Source: Pantoea cypripedii
GTDB lineage: Bacteria > Pseudomonadota > Gammaproteobacteria > Enterobacterales > Enterobacteriaceae
Reading direction: 5' to 3'
Assembly: GCF_011395035.1 (NCBI RefSeq)
Contig: NZ_CP024768.1
Location: forward strand, 2,827,286 to 2,891,285
Length of the DNA stretch: 64,000 nt
Position numbers and translations under genes: made by a program. Positions within the stretch are counted from its first letter, which is position 1; the number at the start of each line of letters is the position of its first letter. Shown here one piece after another: positions 44,958 to 53,749 of the stretch. The notes beneath the pieces were generated by a model, which was not told the origin of the DNA, did not search any database, and was given only the letters and a program-made list of their open reading frames with translations.

Positions 44958-45857
44958 ATGCATCCAAGATTCACTTCCGCTTTCTCTGCCCTGCCGGTCA
45001 ATCTGCAACAGGCGTTGCAACCCATTCTGGATGCCGCTGATTTTCATGGTGTCTTGCAGGCCAGTGAAGTGACGCAGTTACAGCAGGCTACCGCCCTGGA
45101 AGCCGATGCCCTCGCCCTCACCTTGCTGCCACTGGCTGCGTCCTGTGCCATCGCGCCGGTTTCAAACTTTAACGTCGGTGCCATTGCACGCGGCATCAGC
45201 GGCAACTGGTATTTCGGTGCCAATATGGAGTTCCGGGGTGCACCGCTGCAACAAACGGTTCACGCGGAACAAAGCGCCATCACCCATGCCTGGCTGCGCG
45301 GTGAAACGCAGCTGGAAGCCATCACCGTCAATTACACGCCATGCGGCCACTGCCGCCAGTTTATGAATGAACTGAACAGCGGTACTGCCATGCGTATCAG
45401 CCTGCCGGGCCGCGCTGTCAGCACGCTGGGCGATTATTTGCCGGATGCCTTCGGCCCGGCGGATTTGAATATCGCTGAACGCCTGCTGACCCCGGTCAAT
45501 CATGGCTTTAGCTTACAGGGAGATACCTTGCAACAGGCCGCCATTGATGCGGCGAATCAGAGCCATGCACCCTATAGCCAGAGCTACAGCGGAGTGGCAC
45601 TGCGCAGCCGTAGCGGGCAGATTTTTACCGGTCGCTATGCGGAAAATGCGGCCTTCAACCCCAGCCTTCCCCCGTTACAGGCGGCATTGATTCTGCTGAA
45701 TATGCACAACCAGGCGCTGGACAGCGTGCAGCAGGCCGTGCTGGCAGAATGTCAGAGCGCCACACTGAGCCAGCTGGACGCCACGCGTGCCACACTCTCC
45801 GCGTTGGGATGTGACGATTTGACCACTGTCACCTTGTCAGTCTGCGCAGTTAAGTGA
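44958..45857 (+). CDS. cdd: Cytidine deaminase
   Basis: Deaminates cytidine and deoxycytidine for pyrimidine salvage. It has 299 residues, the long dimeric enterobacterial form with an active N-terminal and a degenerate C-terminal domain. Zinc and catalytic residues are in TVHAEQSAI (near 100) and TPCGHCRQF (near 129). It is followed by maeA, whereas in E. coli sanA comes next. Confidence 0.96.
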   Translation: MHPRFTSAFSALPVNLQQALQPILDAADFHGVLQASEVTQLQQATALEADALALTLLPLAASCAIAPVSNFNVGAIARGISGNWYFGANMEFRGAPLQQTVHAEQSAITHAWLRGETQLEAITVNYTPCGHCRQFMNELNSGTAMRISLPGRAVSTLGDYLPDAFGPADLNIAERLLTPVNHGFSLQGDTLQQAAIDAANQSHAPYSQSYSGVALRSRSGQIFTGRYAENAAFNPSLPPLQAALILLNMHNQALDSVQQAVLAECQSATLSQLDATRATLSALGCDDLTTVTLSVCAVK

Positions 45858-46014
45858 TCTTTTTACCGCTTTTGTGACCTTTTATTAACAAAAGCTGTAC
45901 ATCTGCAGGAAATTTCATAGGATCTGGCGGCAGAAATCACTTCACAATAAGAAAGGCTGGCGTTACCTTTCCCGGCGACACGCCAGAAAACACTGCAACC
46001 GGAGCAAAAACTGC

Positions 46015-47712
46015 ATGGAACTCGAGTACGAAAGTAAACGTCCGCTGTATATTCCTTACGCCGGTCCGATCCTGCTGGAATTTCCGCTGTTGAATAAAGG
46101 CAGCGCCTTCTCCCTCGAAGAACGTAATGAGTTCAATCTCAATGGCCTGCTACCCGAAGCAGTTGAAACCATTGAAGAACAGGCTGAGCGTGCGTGGCGT
46201 CAATTCCAGGATTTTAAGAACAATAACGACAAGCACGTTTACCTGCGCAATATCCAGGACACCAACGAAACCCTGTTCTACCGCCTGCTGGACAATCATC
46301 TGGAAGAGATGATGCCAATCATCTATACCCCGACTGTCGGCGCAGCCTGTGAACACTTTTCTGAGATCTACCGTCGTGCGCGTGGCGTGTTTATTTCCTA
46401 CAACAACCGCGATCGCATTGAAGACATGCTGCAAAACGCCACTAAGCAGAACGTGAAGGTAATTGTGGTGACTGACGGCGAGCGCATCCTCGGCCTTGGC
46501 GACCTGGGTATCGGCGGCATGGGGATTCCGATCGGTAAACTGTCGTTGTATACCGCCTGTGGTGGTATCAGCCCGGCTTACACCCTGCCAGTGGTGCTGG
46601 ATGTGGGTACCAACAACCAGCAACTGCTGAATGACCCGCTGTACATGGGCTGGCGTCATCCACGTATCTCTGGCGAAGAGTACGAAGAATTCGTTAACGA
46701 ATTTATCCAGGCGGTAAAACGCCGCTGGCCACAAGTGCTGCTGCAATTTGAAGACTTCGCGCAAAAAAATGCCATGCCGCTGCTGGAACGCTATCGCGAT
46801 GAAATCTGCTGCTTTAACGATGACATCCAGGGCACCGCAGCCGTGACCGTCGGTACGTTGATTGCCGCCAGCCGTGCTGCTGGCAGCCGCCTGTGCGAAC
46901 AAAAAGTGGTGTTCCTCGGGGCCGGTTCAGCCGGTTGTGGGATCGCCGAGCAGATTATCGCGCAGATGAAGTCTGAAGGCCTGAGCGATGATGAAGCGCG
47001 TTCTCGCGTGTTGATGGTGGATCGTTTCGGTCTGCTGACCGATAAGCTGCCGAACCTGCTCGATTTCCAGAGCCGTCTGGTGCAGAAGAGTGGCAACCTG
47101 AAAGAGTGGGATATCTCCAGCGATTCGATTTCCCTGCTGGATGTGGTGCGTAACGCCAAACCGGACATCCTGATTGGCGTATCAGGCCAGCCGGGGCTGT
47201 TCACGGAAGAGATCATCCGTGAGATGAACAAGCACTGCAAACGCCCGATTGTCATGCCGCTGTCAAACCCGACCTCACGCGTGGAAGCCACCCCGGCAGA
47301 TATTATTGCCTGGACCGATGGTGCTGCGCTGGTGGCAACCGGTAGCCCGTTTGCACCGGTTAGCTGGAAAGGCAAAACGTATCCGATTGCCCAGTGCAAC
47401 AACTCCTACATCTTCCCGGGTATCGGTTTGGGTGTGATCGCCTCGGGTGCTTCGCGCGTTACCGATACCATGCTGATGACCGCCAGCCGTGCTTTGGCAG
47501 ATTGTTCACCGCTGGTGAATGACGGTGAAGGCCCGGTGCTGCCGGAAATCAAGGACATCCAGGGCGTCTCCAAAGTGATCGCTATGGAAGTGGGTAAAGC
47601 GGCACAGCTGGCTGGCGTGGCGGTGGTCACGTCGGAAGACGTGCTGTCCAGGGCCATCAATAACAACTTCTGGCTACCGCAGTATCGTCATTACCGTCGT
47701 ACCTCGATTTGA
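46015..47712 (+). CDS. maeA: NAD-dependent malic enzyme
   Basis: Oxidative decarboxylation of malate to pyruvate, joining the TCA cycle to gluconeogenesis. It has 565 residues, equal to E. coli MaeA. Malate/metal motifs: YTPTVGAACEHFSEIYRRARG, VVTDGERILGLGDLG, FNDDIQGTAAVTVGT. The nucleotide fold carries VFLGAGSAGCGIAEQI. It lies between cdd and sanA, not its place in E. coli. Confidence 0.97.
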   Translation: MELEYESKRPLYIPYAGPILLEFPLLNKGSAFSLEERNEFNLNGLLPEAVETIEEQAERAWRQFQDFKNNNDKHVYLRNIQDTNETLFYRLLDNHLEEMMPIIYTPTVGAACEHFSEIYRRARGVFISYNNRDRIEDMLQNATKQNVKVIVVTDGERILGLGDLGIGGMGIPIGKLSLYTACGGISPAYTLPVVLDVGTNNQQLLNDPLYMGWRHPRISGEEYEEFVNEFIQAVKRRWPQVLLQFEDFAQKNAMPLLERYRDEICCFNDDIQGTAAVTVGTLIAASRAAGSRLCEQKVVFLGAGSAGCGIAEQIIAQMKSEGLSDDEARSRVLMVDRFGLLTDKLPNLLDFQSRLVQKSGNLKEWDISSDSISLLDVVRNAKPDILIGVSGQPGLFTEEIIREMNKHCKRPIVMPLSNPTSRVEATPADIIAWTDGAALVATGSPFAPVSWKGKTYPIAQCNNSYIFPGIGLGVIASGASRVTDTMLMTASRALADCSPLVNDGEGPVLPEIKDIQGVSKVIAMEVGKAAQLAGVAVVTSEDVLSRAINNNFWLPQYRHYRRTSI

Positions 47713-47721
47713 TTGAGGCTG

Positions 47722-47778
47722 ATTGCCGGGCAAACACGCCCGGCAATGCGCAAAAAAGCGCCAGCCGACTGGCGTTAA
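47722..47778. terminator. Two hairpins between maeA and sanA
   Basis: First, ATTGCCGGGC/GCCCGGCAAT (47722-47747). Then GCGCCAG-CCGA-CTGGCG(T) with six A on its left, so a clean T-run exists only for minus-strand transcripts. The first probably ends maeA mRNA; the second would stop antisense transcription entering maeA. Confidence 0.55.
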
Positions 47779-47847
47779 CTTGCTTCCCGCAGATGCCTCA
47801 AGTAGCCTTGAACCATTCCTGTTTCCGCCAACCGAGTGCCTGCGCGC

Positions 47848-48567
47848 ATGATTAAACGCGTTTTCTTTGGTCTGCTTTTCATCATCTTACTGATGGTGGC
47901 GACCGCACTTGGCCTCGATCGCTGGATCAGCTGGAAAACAGCACCCTTCATTTATGAAAATGTCGCCTCATTACCGCATCGCCAGGTGGGTGTGGTGTTA
48001 GGAACGGCCAAATATTATCGAACCGGCGTTATCAACCAATATTACCTGTATCGCATTCAGGGAGCCCTCAACGCCTACAACAGCGGCAAGGTGAATTACC
48101 TGCTGCTGAGCGGCGACAATGCGCAGCAAAATTATAACGAGCCGATGACGATGCGCCGTGATTTGATCAAAGCAGGCGTCGATCCGGCAGATATCGTGCT
48201 CGACTATGCCGGGTTCCGCACCTTGGATTCGATCGTGCGTACCCGCAAAGTGTTCGATACCAATGATTTCATCATCATTACCCAGCGTTTCCACTGTGAA
48301 CGTGCGCTGTTTATTGCCTTACATCTGGGGATTCAGGCGCAGTGCTATGCCGTGCCATCACCGAAAAATATGCTGACAGTGCGTTTCCGCGAAGTGGGCG
48401 CGCGCTTAGGTGCGCTGGCAGATTTATACCTGATGAAACGCGAACCCCGTTTCCTCGGTCCGCTGGTGCCGATTCCGGCGGTACATGAAGTGCCTGAGGA
48501 TGCGCAGAGTTACCCGGCAGTGACACCAGAACAGTTGCTGGAGCTGGAACAGAAGCTGAAGAAATAG
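47848..48567 (+). CDS. sanA: Outer-membrane permeability protein SanA
   Basis: DUF218-domain membrane-anchored protein of 239 residues, the same as E. coli. One N-terminal membrane segment (about 5-25) is followed by a periplasmic domain with VGVVLGTAKYYRTG, LLLSGDNAQQNYNEP and ITQRFHCERALFIA. In E. coli it affects vancomycin exclusion and envelope integrity. Start 47848 gives the E. coli length; GTG 47836 is an alternative. Confidence 0.94.
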   Translation: MIKRVFFGLLFIILLMVATALGLDRWISWKTAPFIYENVASLPHRQVGVVLGTAKYYRTGVINQYYLYRIQGALNAYNSGKVNYLLLSGDNAQQNYNEPMTMRRDLIKAGVDPADIVLDYAGFRTLDSIVRTRKVFDTNDFIIITQRFHCERALFIALHLGIQAQCYAVPSPKNMLTVRFREVGARLGALADLYLMKREPRFLGPLVPIPAVHEVPEDAQSYPAVTPEQLLELEQKLKK

Positions 48568-48570
48568 ACT

Positions 48571-48628
48571 GTAGCGGCGCAATTTATTGCGCGTCTTTTA
48601 AAACCCGCGCGATAAATCGCACCGCTAC
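48571..48628. repeat. BIME: two inverted REP palindromes
   Basis: 48571-48592 (plus; GTAG, CGGCGCA, ATTTAT, TGCGC) and 48607-48628 (minus), feet outward, between the convergent sanA and mglC. It starts three bases after sanA and is the only hairpin structure after mglC. Confidence 0.85.
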
Positions 48629-48639
48629 ACGGAACGTTA

Positions 48640-49650
48640 TTATTTCTTACGGGCGTATTTCAGTGAGTCGAGCGCCACTGCGAAGATGATGATGCCGCCC
48701 TTGATGATGTACTGCCAGTAAGGGTTAACGCCGATATAGGTCAGACCGTAGTTGATGACGGTAAAGATGATCACACCGGTCACCACGCCTGCTACCGTAC
48801 CCACCCCTCCGGCGAAGGAGACGCCGCCGACCACGCAAGCCGCAATCGCATCCAGTTCATACATAAAGCCGAGGTTGTTGGTCGCACTGCCGATACGACC
48901 GGCTTCCAGCATCCCACCGAAGGCATAGAACACCCCGGACAGCGCATACACCAGAATCAGGTTCAGCGGTACGTTCACACCGGAGACTTTCGCTGCTTCC
49001 GGGTTACCACCGATAGCAAAGATGTTTTTACCGAAGCGCGTCTTGTTCCACAGAATCCAGACGAAGATGATGGCGATAATCGCGTAGAAAGTGATGTATG
49101 ACAGTTTGAAATCACCAAAGCGGAAGAAGCCCTGGGCAAATTTCGAGAAGCCAGCATCAAAACCCGCAATCGGCGAAGCACCCACGAAGTCGTAGTACAG
49201 CGAGTTGATGCCGTAAACGATGATCATGGTACCCAGTGTGGTGATAAACGGGGTCACTTTCAGATAGGCGATAATCACGCCGTTCACCAGACCAATGATG
49301 CCACCGATGATACACACCGTCAGGATTACCAGCGGAATCGGCACCGTATCCAGATGCGGGAAGACTTTGTTAGCGTTATCCATGGCCTGCAACAAGGTTG
49401 CCGCGACCACCGCCGCCAGACCCACCTGACGCCCCGCCGACAGGTCAGTACCCTGGGTGACAATCAACCCGGCCACGCCCAGTGCAATAATAATACGCAC
49501 TGACGATTGGGTCAGAATATTACTCAGGTTCATTAAACTTAAAAATGTCGGATCCTGGAAAATAATAATAGCCAGCAGTACAAACAGGACAACATAAATG
49601 CCGCCCTCTTTTAACCAGGTTAGCGCATTCTTTTTAGTAGTCGCTTTCAT
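48640..49650 (-). CDS. mglC: Galactose/methyl-galactoside permease MglC
   Basis: Inner-membrane permease of the Mgl ABC importer, 336 residues, BPD_transp_2 family, about ten membrane helices. Recognised by SVRIIIALGVAGLIVTQGTDLSAGRQVG near residue 50 and AIGGNPEAAKVSGVNV near 206. It is the last gene of mglBAC. Confidence 0.97.
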   Translation of the reverse strand: MKATTKKNALTWLKEGGIYVVLFVLLAIIIFQDPTFLSLMNLSNILTQSSVRIIIALGVAGLIVTQGTDLSAGRQVGLAAVVAATLLQAMDNANKVFPHLDTVPIPLVILTVCIIGGIIGLVNGVIIAYLKVTPFITTLGTMIIVYGINSLYYDFVGASPIAGFDAGFSKFAQGFFRFGDFKLSYITFYAIIAIIFVWILWNKTRFGKNIFAIGGNPEAAKVSGVNVPLNLILVYALSGVFYAFGGMLEAGRIGSATNNLGFMYELDAIAACVVGGVSFAGGVGTVAGVVTGVIIFTVINYGLTYIGVNPYWQYIIKGGIIIFAVALDSLKYARKK

Positions 49651-49668
49651 GTTAAAGCCCTTGCTTCA

Positions 49669-51189
49669 TTAAAGGTGTAATGACGCTAAACGCAGGATTT
49701 CATTCTGCGTGGTCGTTTTAGTATCAACAATGCCCGCTACCTGTCCATTACTCATCACCAGAATGCGATCGGTAATGCCCAACAGTTCTGGCATTTCAGA
49801 AGAGATAATAATGATGCCTTTTTCTTTCTTCGCCAGCTCGGCAATCAGCTGGTAAATCTCGAATTTTGCACCGACGTCAATACCGCGCGTCGGTTCATCC
49901 AGCATCAGAATTTCCGGCTGAGTTAATAACCAGCGGCCAATAATCACCTTTTGCTGGTTACCCCCAGAGAGCGATCCAATTTGCGTATGATGACCCGGGG
50001 TTTTCACCCGCATCGCATCAATAACCCATTGGGTATCGCTTTTCATCCGTTTATTGTCCAGCAGCCCCATGTTGTTTTTATACTTTCTGATATTGGAAAT
50101 AAGTGAGTTAAAACCAATATCGAGGTAAGCATAAATACCGGTGGAACGGCGCTCTTCCGTGACCAGGGCAAAACCATGGTTAATGGCTTCGTTAGCGCTG
50201 TGGTTATTAATCGCTTTACCATGCAGCTTAATGGTGCCGCCTGATTTCTCGCGAATACCAAACAGGGTCTCGACGATATCAGTACGCTTAGCACCCACCA
50301 GCCCGGCAATGCCAAGAATTTCACCTTTATGCAGATCAAACGAGATATCGCGAATCGACGGCTGGCGCAGCGACGTCAAATGACGCACTTCCAGAATCAC
50401 TTCACCGGGTACGTTAATTTTGTCCGGGAAGCGCTGGTTCAGTGAACGGCCAACCATCATGGCGATGATCTTATCCATATCCAGCCCTTCCAGTGGCTGG
50501 GTGGCAATCCATTGTCCGTCGCGCAGGATAGTTATTTCATCACACAGCTGAAAAATTTCTTCCATCTTATGCGAGATATACACAATACCGCAGCCACGAT
50601 CTTTCAGCTTACGAATGATAGTGAAAAGATGATTAACTTCTTTTTCCGTCAGCGATGATGTTGGCTCATCCATAATAACGATTTTGGCGTCATAGGAAAA
50701 AGCTTTGGCGATTTCAATCATCTGCATCTGTGAAACAGAAAGATTGGCAACTTTATCGCGTGGATCAATATCGATATCCAGTTCTTCAAAGATCGCCTTA
50801 GTATCACGATACATTTTGTCCTGATCCACAAATACGCCTTTGCGGGGATAGCGGCCAAGCCACATGTTATCCATCACGCTGCGTTGCAGAACCAGGTTTA
50901 ATTCCTGATGCACCATCGACACGCCATTTTCCAGCGCTTCTTTGGAACTTTTGTAATCAATTTCTTCACCCTGAAACAGGATGCTCCCCGTATCCTTTTT
51001 ATAAATCCCAAACAGACATTTTAATAATGTGGATTTGCCGGCACCGTTTTCACCCATTAATGCGTGAACCGAGTGAGGCCGCACTTTTAAATTCACATTA
51101 TCTAAGGCTTTAACCCCTGGAAATGATTTCGAGACATTCGTCATCTCCAGCAGATATTCACGCTGTGTGGTCGGATTATCACTGGCCAT
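49669..51189 (-). CDS. mglA: Galactose/methyl-galactoside ATPase MglA
   Basis: Two fused ABC ATPase domains, 506 residues, powering galactose and methyl-galactoside import. The first has Walker A GENGAGKST (near 46), signature NLSVSQMQM and Walker B IVIMDEPTSSL. The second has signature SLSGGNQQKV and Walker B MLDEPTRGIDVG; its Walker A is degenerate (GLVGAKRT), as usual for sugar ABC ATPases. An mRNA hairpin separates it from mglB. Confidence 0.97.
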   Translation of the reverse strand: MASDNPTTQREYLLEMTNVSKSFPGVKALDNVNLKVRPHSVHALMGENGAGKSTLLKCLFGIYKKDTGSILFQGEEIDYKSSKEALENGVSMVHQELNLVLQRSVMDNMWLGRYPRKGVFVDQDKMYRDTKAIFEELDIDIDPRDKVANLSVSQMQMIEIAKAFSYDAKIVIMDEPTSSLTEKEVNHLFTIIRKLKDRGCGIVYISHKMEEIFQLCDEITILRDGQWIATQPLEGLDMDKIIAMMVGRSLNQRFPDKINVPGEVILEVRHLTSLRQPSIRDISFDLHKGEILGIAGLVGAKRTDIVETLFGIREKSGGTIKLHGKAINNHSANEAINHGFALVTEERRSTGIYAYLDIGFNSLISNIRKYKNNMGLLDNKRMKSDTQWVIDAMRVKTPGHHTQIGSLSGGNQQKVIIGRWLLTQPEILMLDEPTRGIDVGAKFEIYQLIAELAKKEKGIIIISSEMPELLGITDRILVMSNGQVAGIVDTKTTTQNEILRLASLHL

Positions 51190-51229
51190 AATTTACCTGG
51201 CTAAAAAAAGCGTTGGTCAGATGCAATCA

Positions 51230-51250
51230 GGCGCGGCGAAATGCCGCGCC
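51230..51250 (-). other. mglB-mglA intercistronic hairpin
   Basis: GGCGCGGC, a 5-base loop and GCCGCGCC lie nine bases after the mglB stop, with no T-run. Such a stem protects the upstream message from 3' decay, which would allow the binding protein to be made in excess over MglA and MglC. Confidence 0.6.
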
Positions 51251-51259
51251 CGGGACGGA

Positions 51260-52255
51260 TTACTTCACAAACTGAGACAGATTATCTTTATCTACCGGTA
51301 CATAAGGAACGCGGACGATCTTATCAACCATCTTGAAGCTGGTGCCTTCGGTCGCAGGCTTACCATCAGCCAGATTTTTCGCCATATCCAGCGTCGCTTT
51401 CGCCTGGTTTTCCGCATCGTTCAGCACGGTACCGGCCAGTGCGCCAGATTTGATCAGCGCCAGAGCTTCTGGCAGGGCATCAACACCGAACACCGGGATA
51501 GAGGTCATGTTGTGCGCTTTCAGCGCTTCAACTGCACCCATTGCCATGGCGTCGTTGTTGGCGATAACCACTTCGATTTTCTTCGCGTTCGGGCCTGACA
51601 GCCAGGCGTCCATTTTGTCTTTCGCCTGTGCGGTATCCCACATTGCGGTATCCATCGCTAACTGCTGCGTTTTGATGCCGTCTTTGTTCAGGGTATCGAT
51701 AACGTATTTAGTACGTGCTTCGGCATCCGGATGGCCCGGCTCGCCTTTCAGCAGCACGAACTGGATTTCGCCATCTTTGTTCAGATCCCATGCCGGGGTC
51801 GCTTTCCAGTGTTTCTCAATCAGTTTGCCCTGGATTACGCCAGACTCTTTGGAGTCGGTACCCACGTAGTAGGCTTTGTCATAGCTGGCCAGCACTTTAG
51901 CGTTCGGTTCTTTGTTGAAGAACACCACCGGTACATCATTGGCTTTCGCTTTATCAATGACCACTGCAGCAGCAGCCGGATCTACCAGGTTGATCGCCAG
52001 CGCTTTCACGCCTTTAGCCATCAGCACGTCAATCTGATCGTTCTGTTTTGACTGGTCATTCTGCGAGTCATTCATCAGCAGCTGTACGCCACCAATTTTC
52101 TTCGCTTCACTCTCAATGTCCTTACGCACCATGGACATAAAGTTGTCGTCATATTTGTAAATGGTGACGCCAATGCGGGCATCTGCGGCGTGTGCAGTCG
52201 CACCAAACATCATGCTGGCAACCAGTGCTGTGAGCGTGAAAACCTTCTTATTCAT
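51260..52255 (-). CDS. mglB: Galactose/glucose-binding protein MglB
   Basis: Periplasmic binding protein of the Mgl system and the galactose chemoreceptor partner of Trg. It has 331 residues with a signal peptide to about residue 23 (ATAHA/ADARIG). Sugar-contact stretches NDSQNDQSKQNDQID, VFFNKEP, NNDAMAMGAVEAL and FGVDALPEAL are present. The predicted 5' leader is about 245 bases long. Confidence 0.97.
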   Translation of the reverse strand: MNKKVFTLTALVASMMFGATAHAADARIGVTIYKYDDNFMSMVRKDIESEAKKIGGVQLLMNDSQNDQSKQNDQIDVLMAKGVKALAINLVDPAAAAVVIDKAKANDVPVVFFNKEPNAKVLASYDKAYYVGTDSKESGVIQGKLIEKHWKATPAWDLNKDGEIQFVLLKGEPGHPDAEARTKYVIDTLNKDGIKTQQLAMDTAMWDTAQAKDKMDAWLSGPNAKKIEVVIANNDAMAMGAVEALKAHNMTSIPVFGVDALPEALALIKSGALAGTVLNDAENQAKATLDMAKNLADGKPATEGTSFKMVDKIVRVPYVPVDKDNLSQFVK

Positions 52256-52507
52256 GGTATCTCCGGTTTTTTTATGCAGGGTATTTCATCGCGCCATGCT
52301 GCTCTTTGGCAGACAGCGCAGTCGGTTGAAACTCTCTGGTGGGGCGGATGCAGCAAGCTCAAAGCCAAACCACCACCGTTTTCCTGACTTCCCTGTGCGT
52401 AACCGCTTCCTGAAGAATGTTGTGAACCATTTCAATCGGCTGCTGAAACCATGTCGGGGAAGGAAAACCCGGCGTTACATAATGTTTCAGTCCGGTAAGA
52501 CGCTGCC

Positions 52508-52568
52508 ATCATAGTGATCGGCATGTTAATTAACTGTGAATACAATCACAGATTGAAAACGGTTACAC
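52508..52568 (-). promoter_or_regulatory. mgl promoter with CRP site and GalS/GalR operator
   Basis: On the minus strand: operator GTGTAACCGTTTTCAA (52553-52568; one mismatch to GTGnAAnCGnTTnCAC), a perfect CRP site TGTGATTGTATTCACA (52535-52550) and a -10 TATGAT (52508-52513), giving a start near 52501. CRP is centred near -41.5 and the operator near -59.5. The operator overlaps the galS stop codon. The rest of 52256-52500 is untranslated mglB leader. Confidence 0.85.
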
Positions 52569-53603
52569 AGCCCCATCGCCTGAATTAGTGACAGACTCCA
52601 CATTTTGCCGCTGGGCTACCGAATGGCGGCGCACCAGCGTCGGCATAAAGCAATGCGTTGCATTCTGGTCCAGTTCTCCGGCTGCGCCTTTCAGCGCCAG
52701 CTCGGTGGCCAGTTTCGCCATAGAAACAATGGGATAGCGCACAGTCGTTAACTGCGGATCGGTATAACGTGAGATGGGAATATCATCAAAACCGATGACG
52801 GAGAAGTGTTGAGGTACCTGAATACCATTATCTTTCAGTGCCGTGAGCGCGCCTGCGGCCATGCCGTCGTTGTAGGAAAATACCGCGGTTAAATGTTGGT
52901 TACGTCCCAGTAACTCCACCATCGCCGCTTCGCCGCCCTGCATATCTGGCTCGGCCTGGGCGATCCAGCTCTCAGGCGGGCGAATGCCCTGCTCTGCCAG
53001 GGCCTGGAGCCAGCCTTCACGTCGCTGGGCCACATCTTCAATCGGGTGGCTGGAGCTGAGAAAACCAATGCGTTGATGCCCCTGTTGTAACAGCATGCGC
53101 GTAGCAACCAGCGCACCGGTCACGTTATCGAGACAGACGCAACGATGTTCAAAACCCGGAATAGTACGGTTTATCAGTACCATACCAGGAACCTGTTCGA
53201 GGAAATGCGCCAGTTCGGCGTCTGAAAGCGTTTTCGCGTGCACCACCAGCGCGTTGCAACGCTGGCGGATCAGCACCTCAATGGCATGGCGTTCTTTCTC
53301 TTCCAGATGCCACGAATTGCTGATTAACACATGCTTTTGCATGCGCTGGGCCACGGTATCCACCGATTTCACCAGCGCACCAAAAAAGGGGTCGGAGACG
53401 TCCATGACCACCACGCCAATGGTATCGCTGACCTGAGTAGCCAGTGCCTGGGCATTGGCATTTGGCCGATAGCCGAGGGTATCTACCGCCTGGAGCACGG
53501 CGTCGCGGGTATCCGCGGTAACGGCACTGCTGTTATTGAGCACACGCGAGACGGTGGCTACCGACACGCCGGCCTGACGGGCGACATCACGAATCGTTAT
53601 CAT
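52563..53603 (-). CDS. galS: Galactose isorepressor GalS
   Basis: LacI-family repressor of mgl and itself, induced by galactose. It has 346 residues, equal to E. coli. The N-terminal helix-turn-helix TIRDVARQAGVSVATVSRVLNNSS and hinge NANAQALATQ are followed by the effector domain with NRTIPGFEHRCVCLDN and FDDIPISRYTDPQLTTVRYP. It is much closer to GalS than to GalR by its C-terminus. Its last codons contain the mgl operator. Confidence 0.95.
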   Translation of the reverse strand: MITIRDVARQAGVSVATVSRVLNNSSAVTADTRDAVLQAVDTLGYRPNANAQALATQVSDTIGVVVMDVSDPFFGALVKSVDTVAQRMQKHVLISNSWHLEEKERHAIEVLIRQRCNALVVHAKTLSDAELAHFLEQVPGMVLINRTIPGFEHRCVCLDNVTGALVATRMLLQQGHQRIGFLSSSHPIEDVAQRREGWLQALAEQGIRPPESWIAQAEPDMQGGEAAMVELLGRNQHLTAVFSYNDGMAAGALTALKDNGIQVPQHFSVIGFDDIPISRYTDPQLTTVRYPIVSMAKLATELALKGAAGELDQNATHCFMPTLVRRHSVAQRQNVESVTNSGDGAV

Positions 53604-53652
53604 GCAGCTGTTCCACAGAGGAGAAAATGCGCCTGGTGCGCGTAACGGCGCT

Positions 53653-53714
53653 ATTCTGTCAGGGCCTCTGGGGATGCAGCGTGAATTACGTCACACGAAT
53701 GAAAACGGTTACAT
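53653..53714 (-). promoter_or_regulatory. galS promoter with CRP site and GalS operator
   Basis: Operator ATGTAACCGTTTTCAT (53699-53714, minus strand), CRP site GTGACGTAATTCAC (53681-53694) and -10-like CAGAAT (53653-53658). Site centres are about 18 bases apart, the same geometry as at mgl. This implies CRP activation and autorepression. Confidence 0.78.
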
Positions 53715-53749
53715 ACAATTCTGCAACCTTTGTGATGGCCGTCATTATC

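Noticed and set aside
44958..45857. Weak second half of cytidine deaminase considered as a broken gene fusion
   Set aside because: A degenerate C-terminal domain is normal for the long enterobacterial Cdd.
46150..46902. 250-codon antisense frame in maeA
   Set aside because: Shadow of maeA; composition and lack of start signals argue against coding.
5551..48628. Short regular repeats considered as a CRISPR array
   Set aside because: The palindromes are scattered singly or in pairs across tens of kilobases with no spacer periodicity and no cas genes; they fit REP/BIME elements.
52161..52514. Plus-strand frame across the mglB start and leader
   Set aside because: It covers the mglB signal-peptide region and the promoter; no family pattern. 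The region is explained as an untranslated leader.
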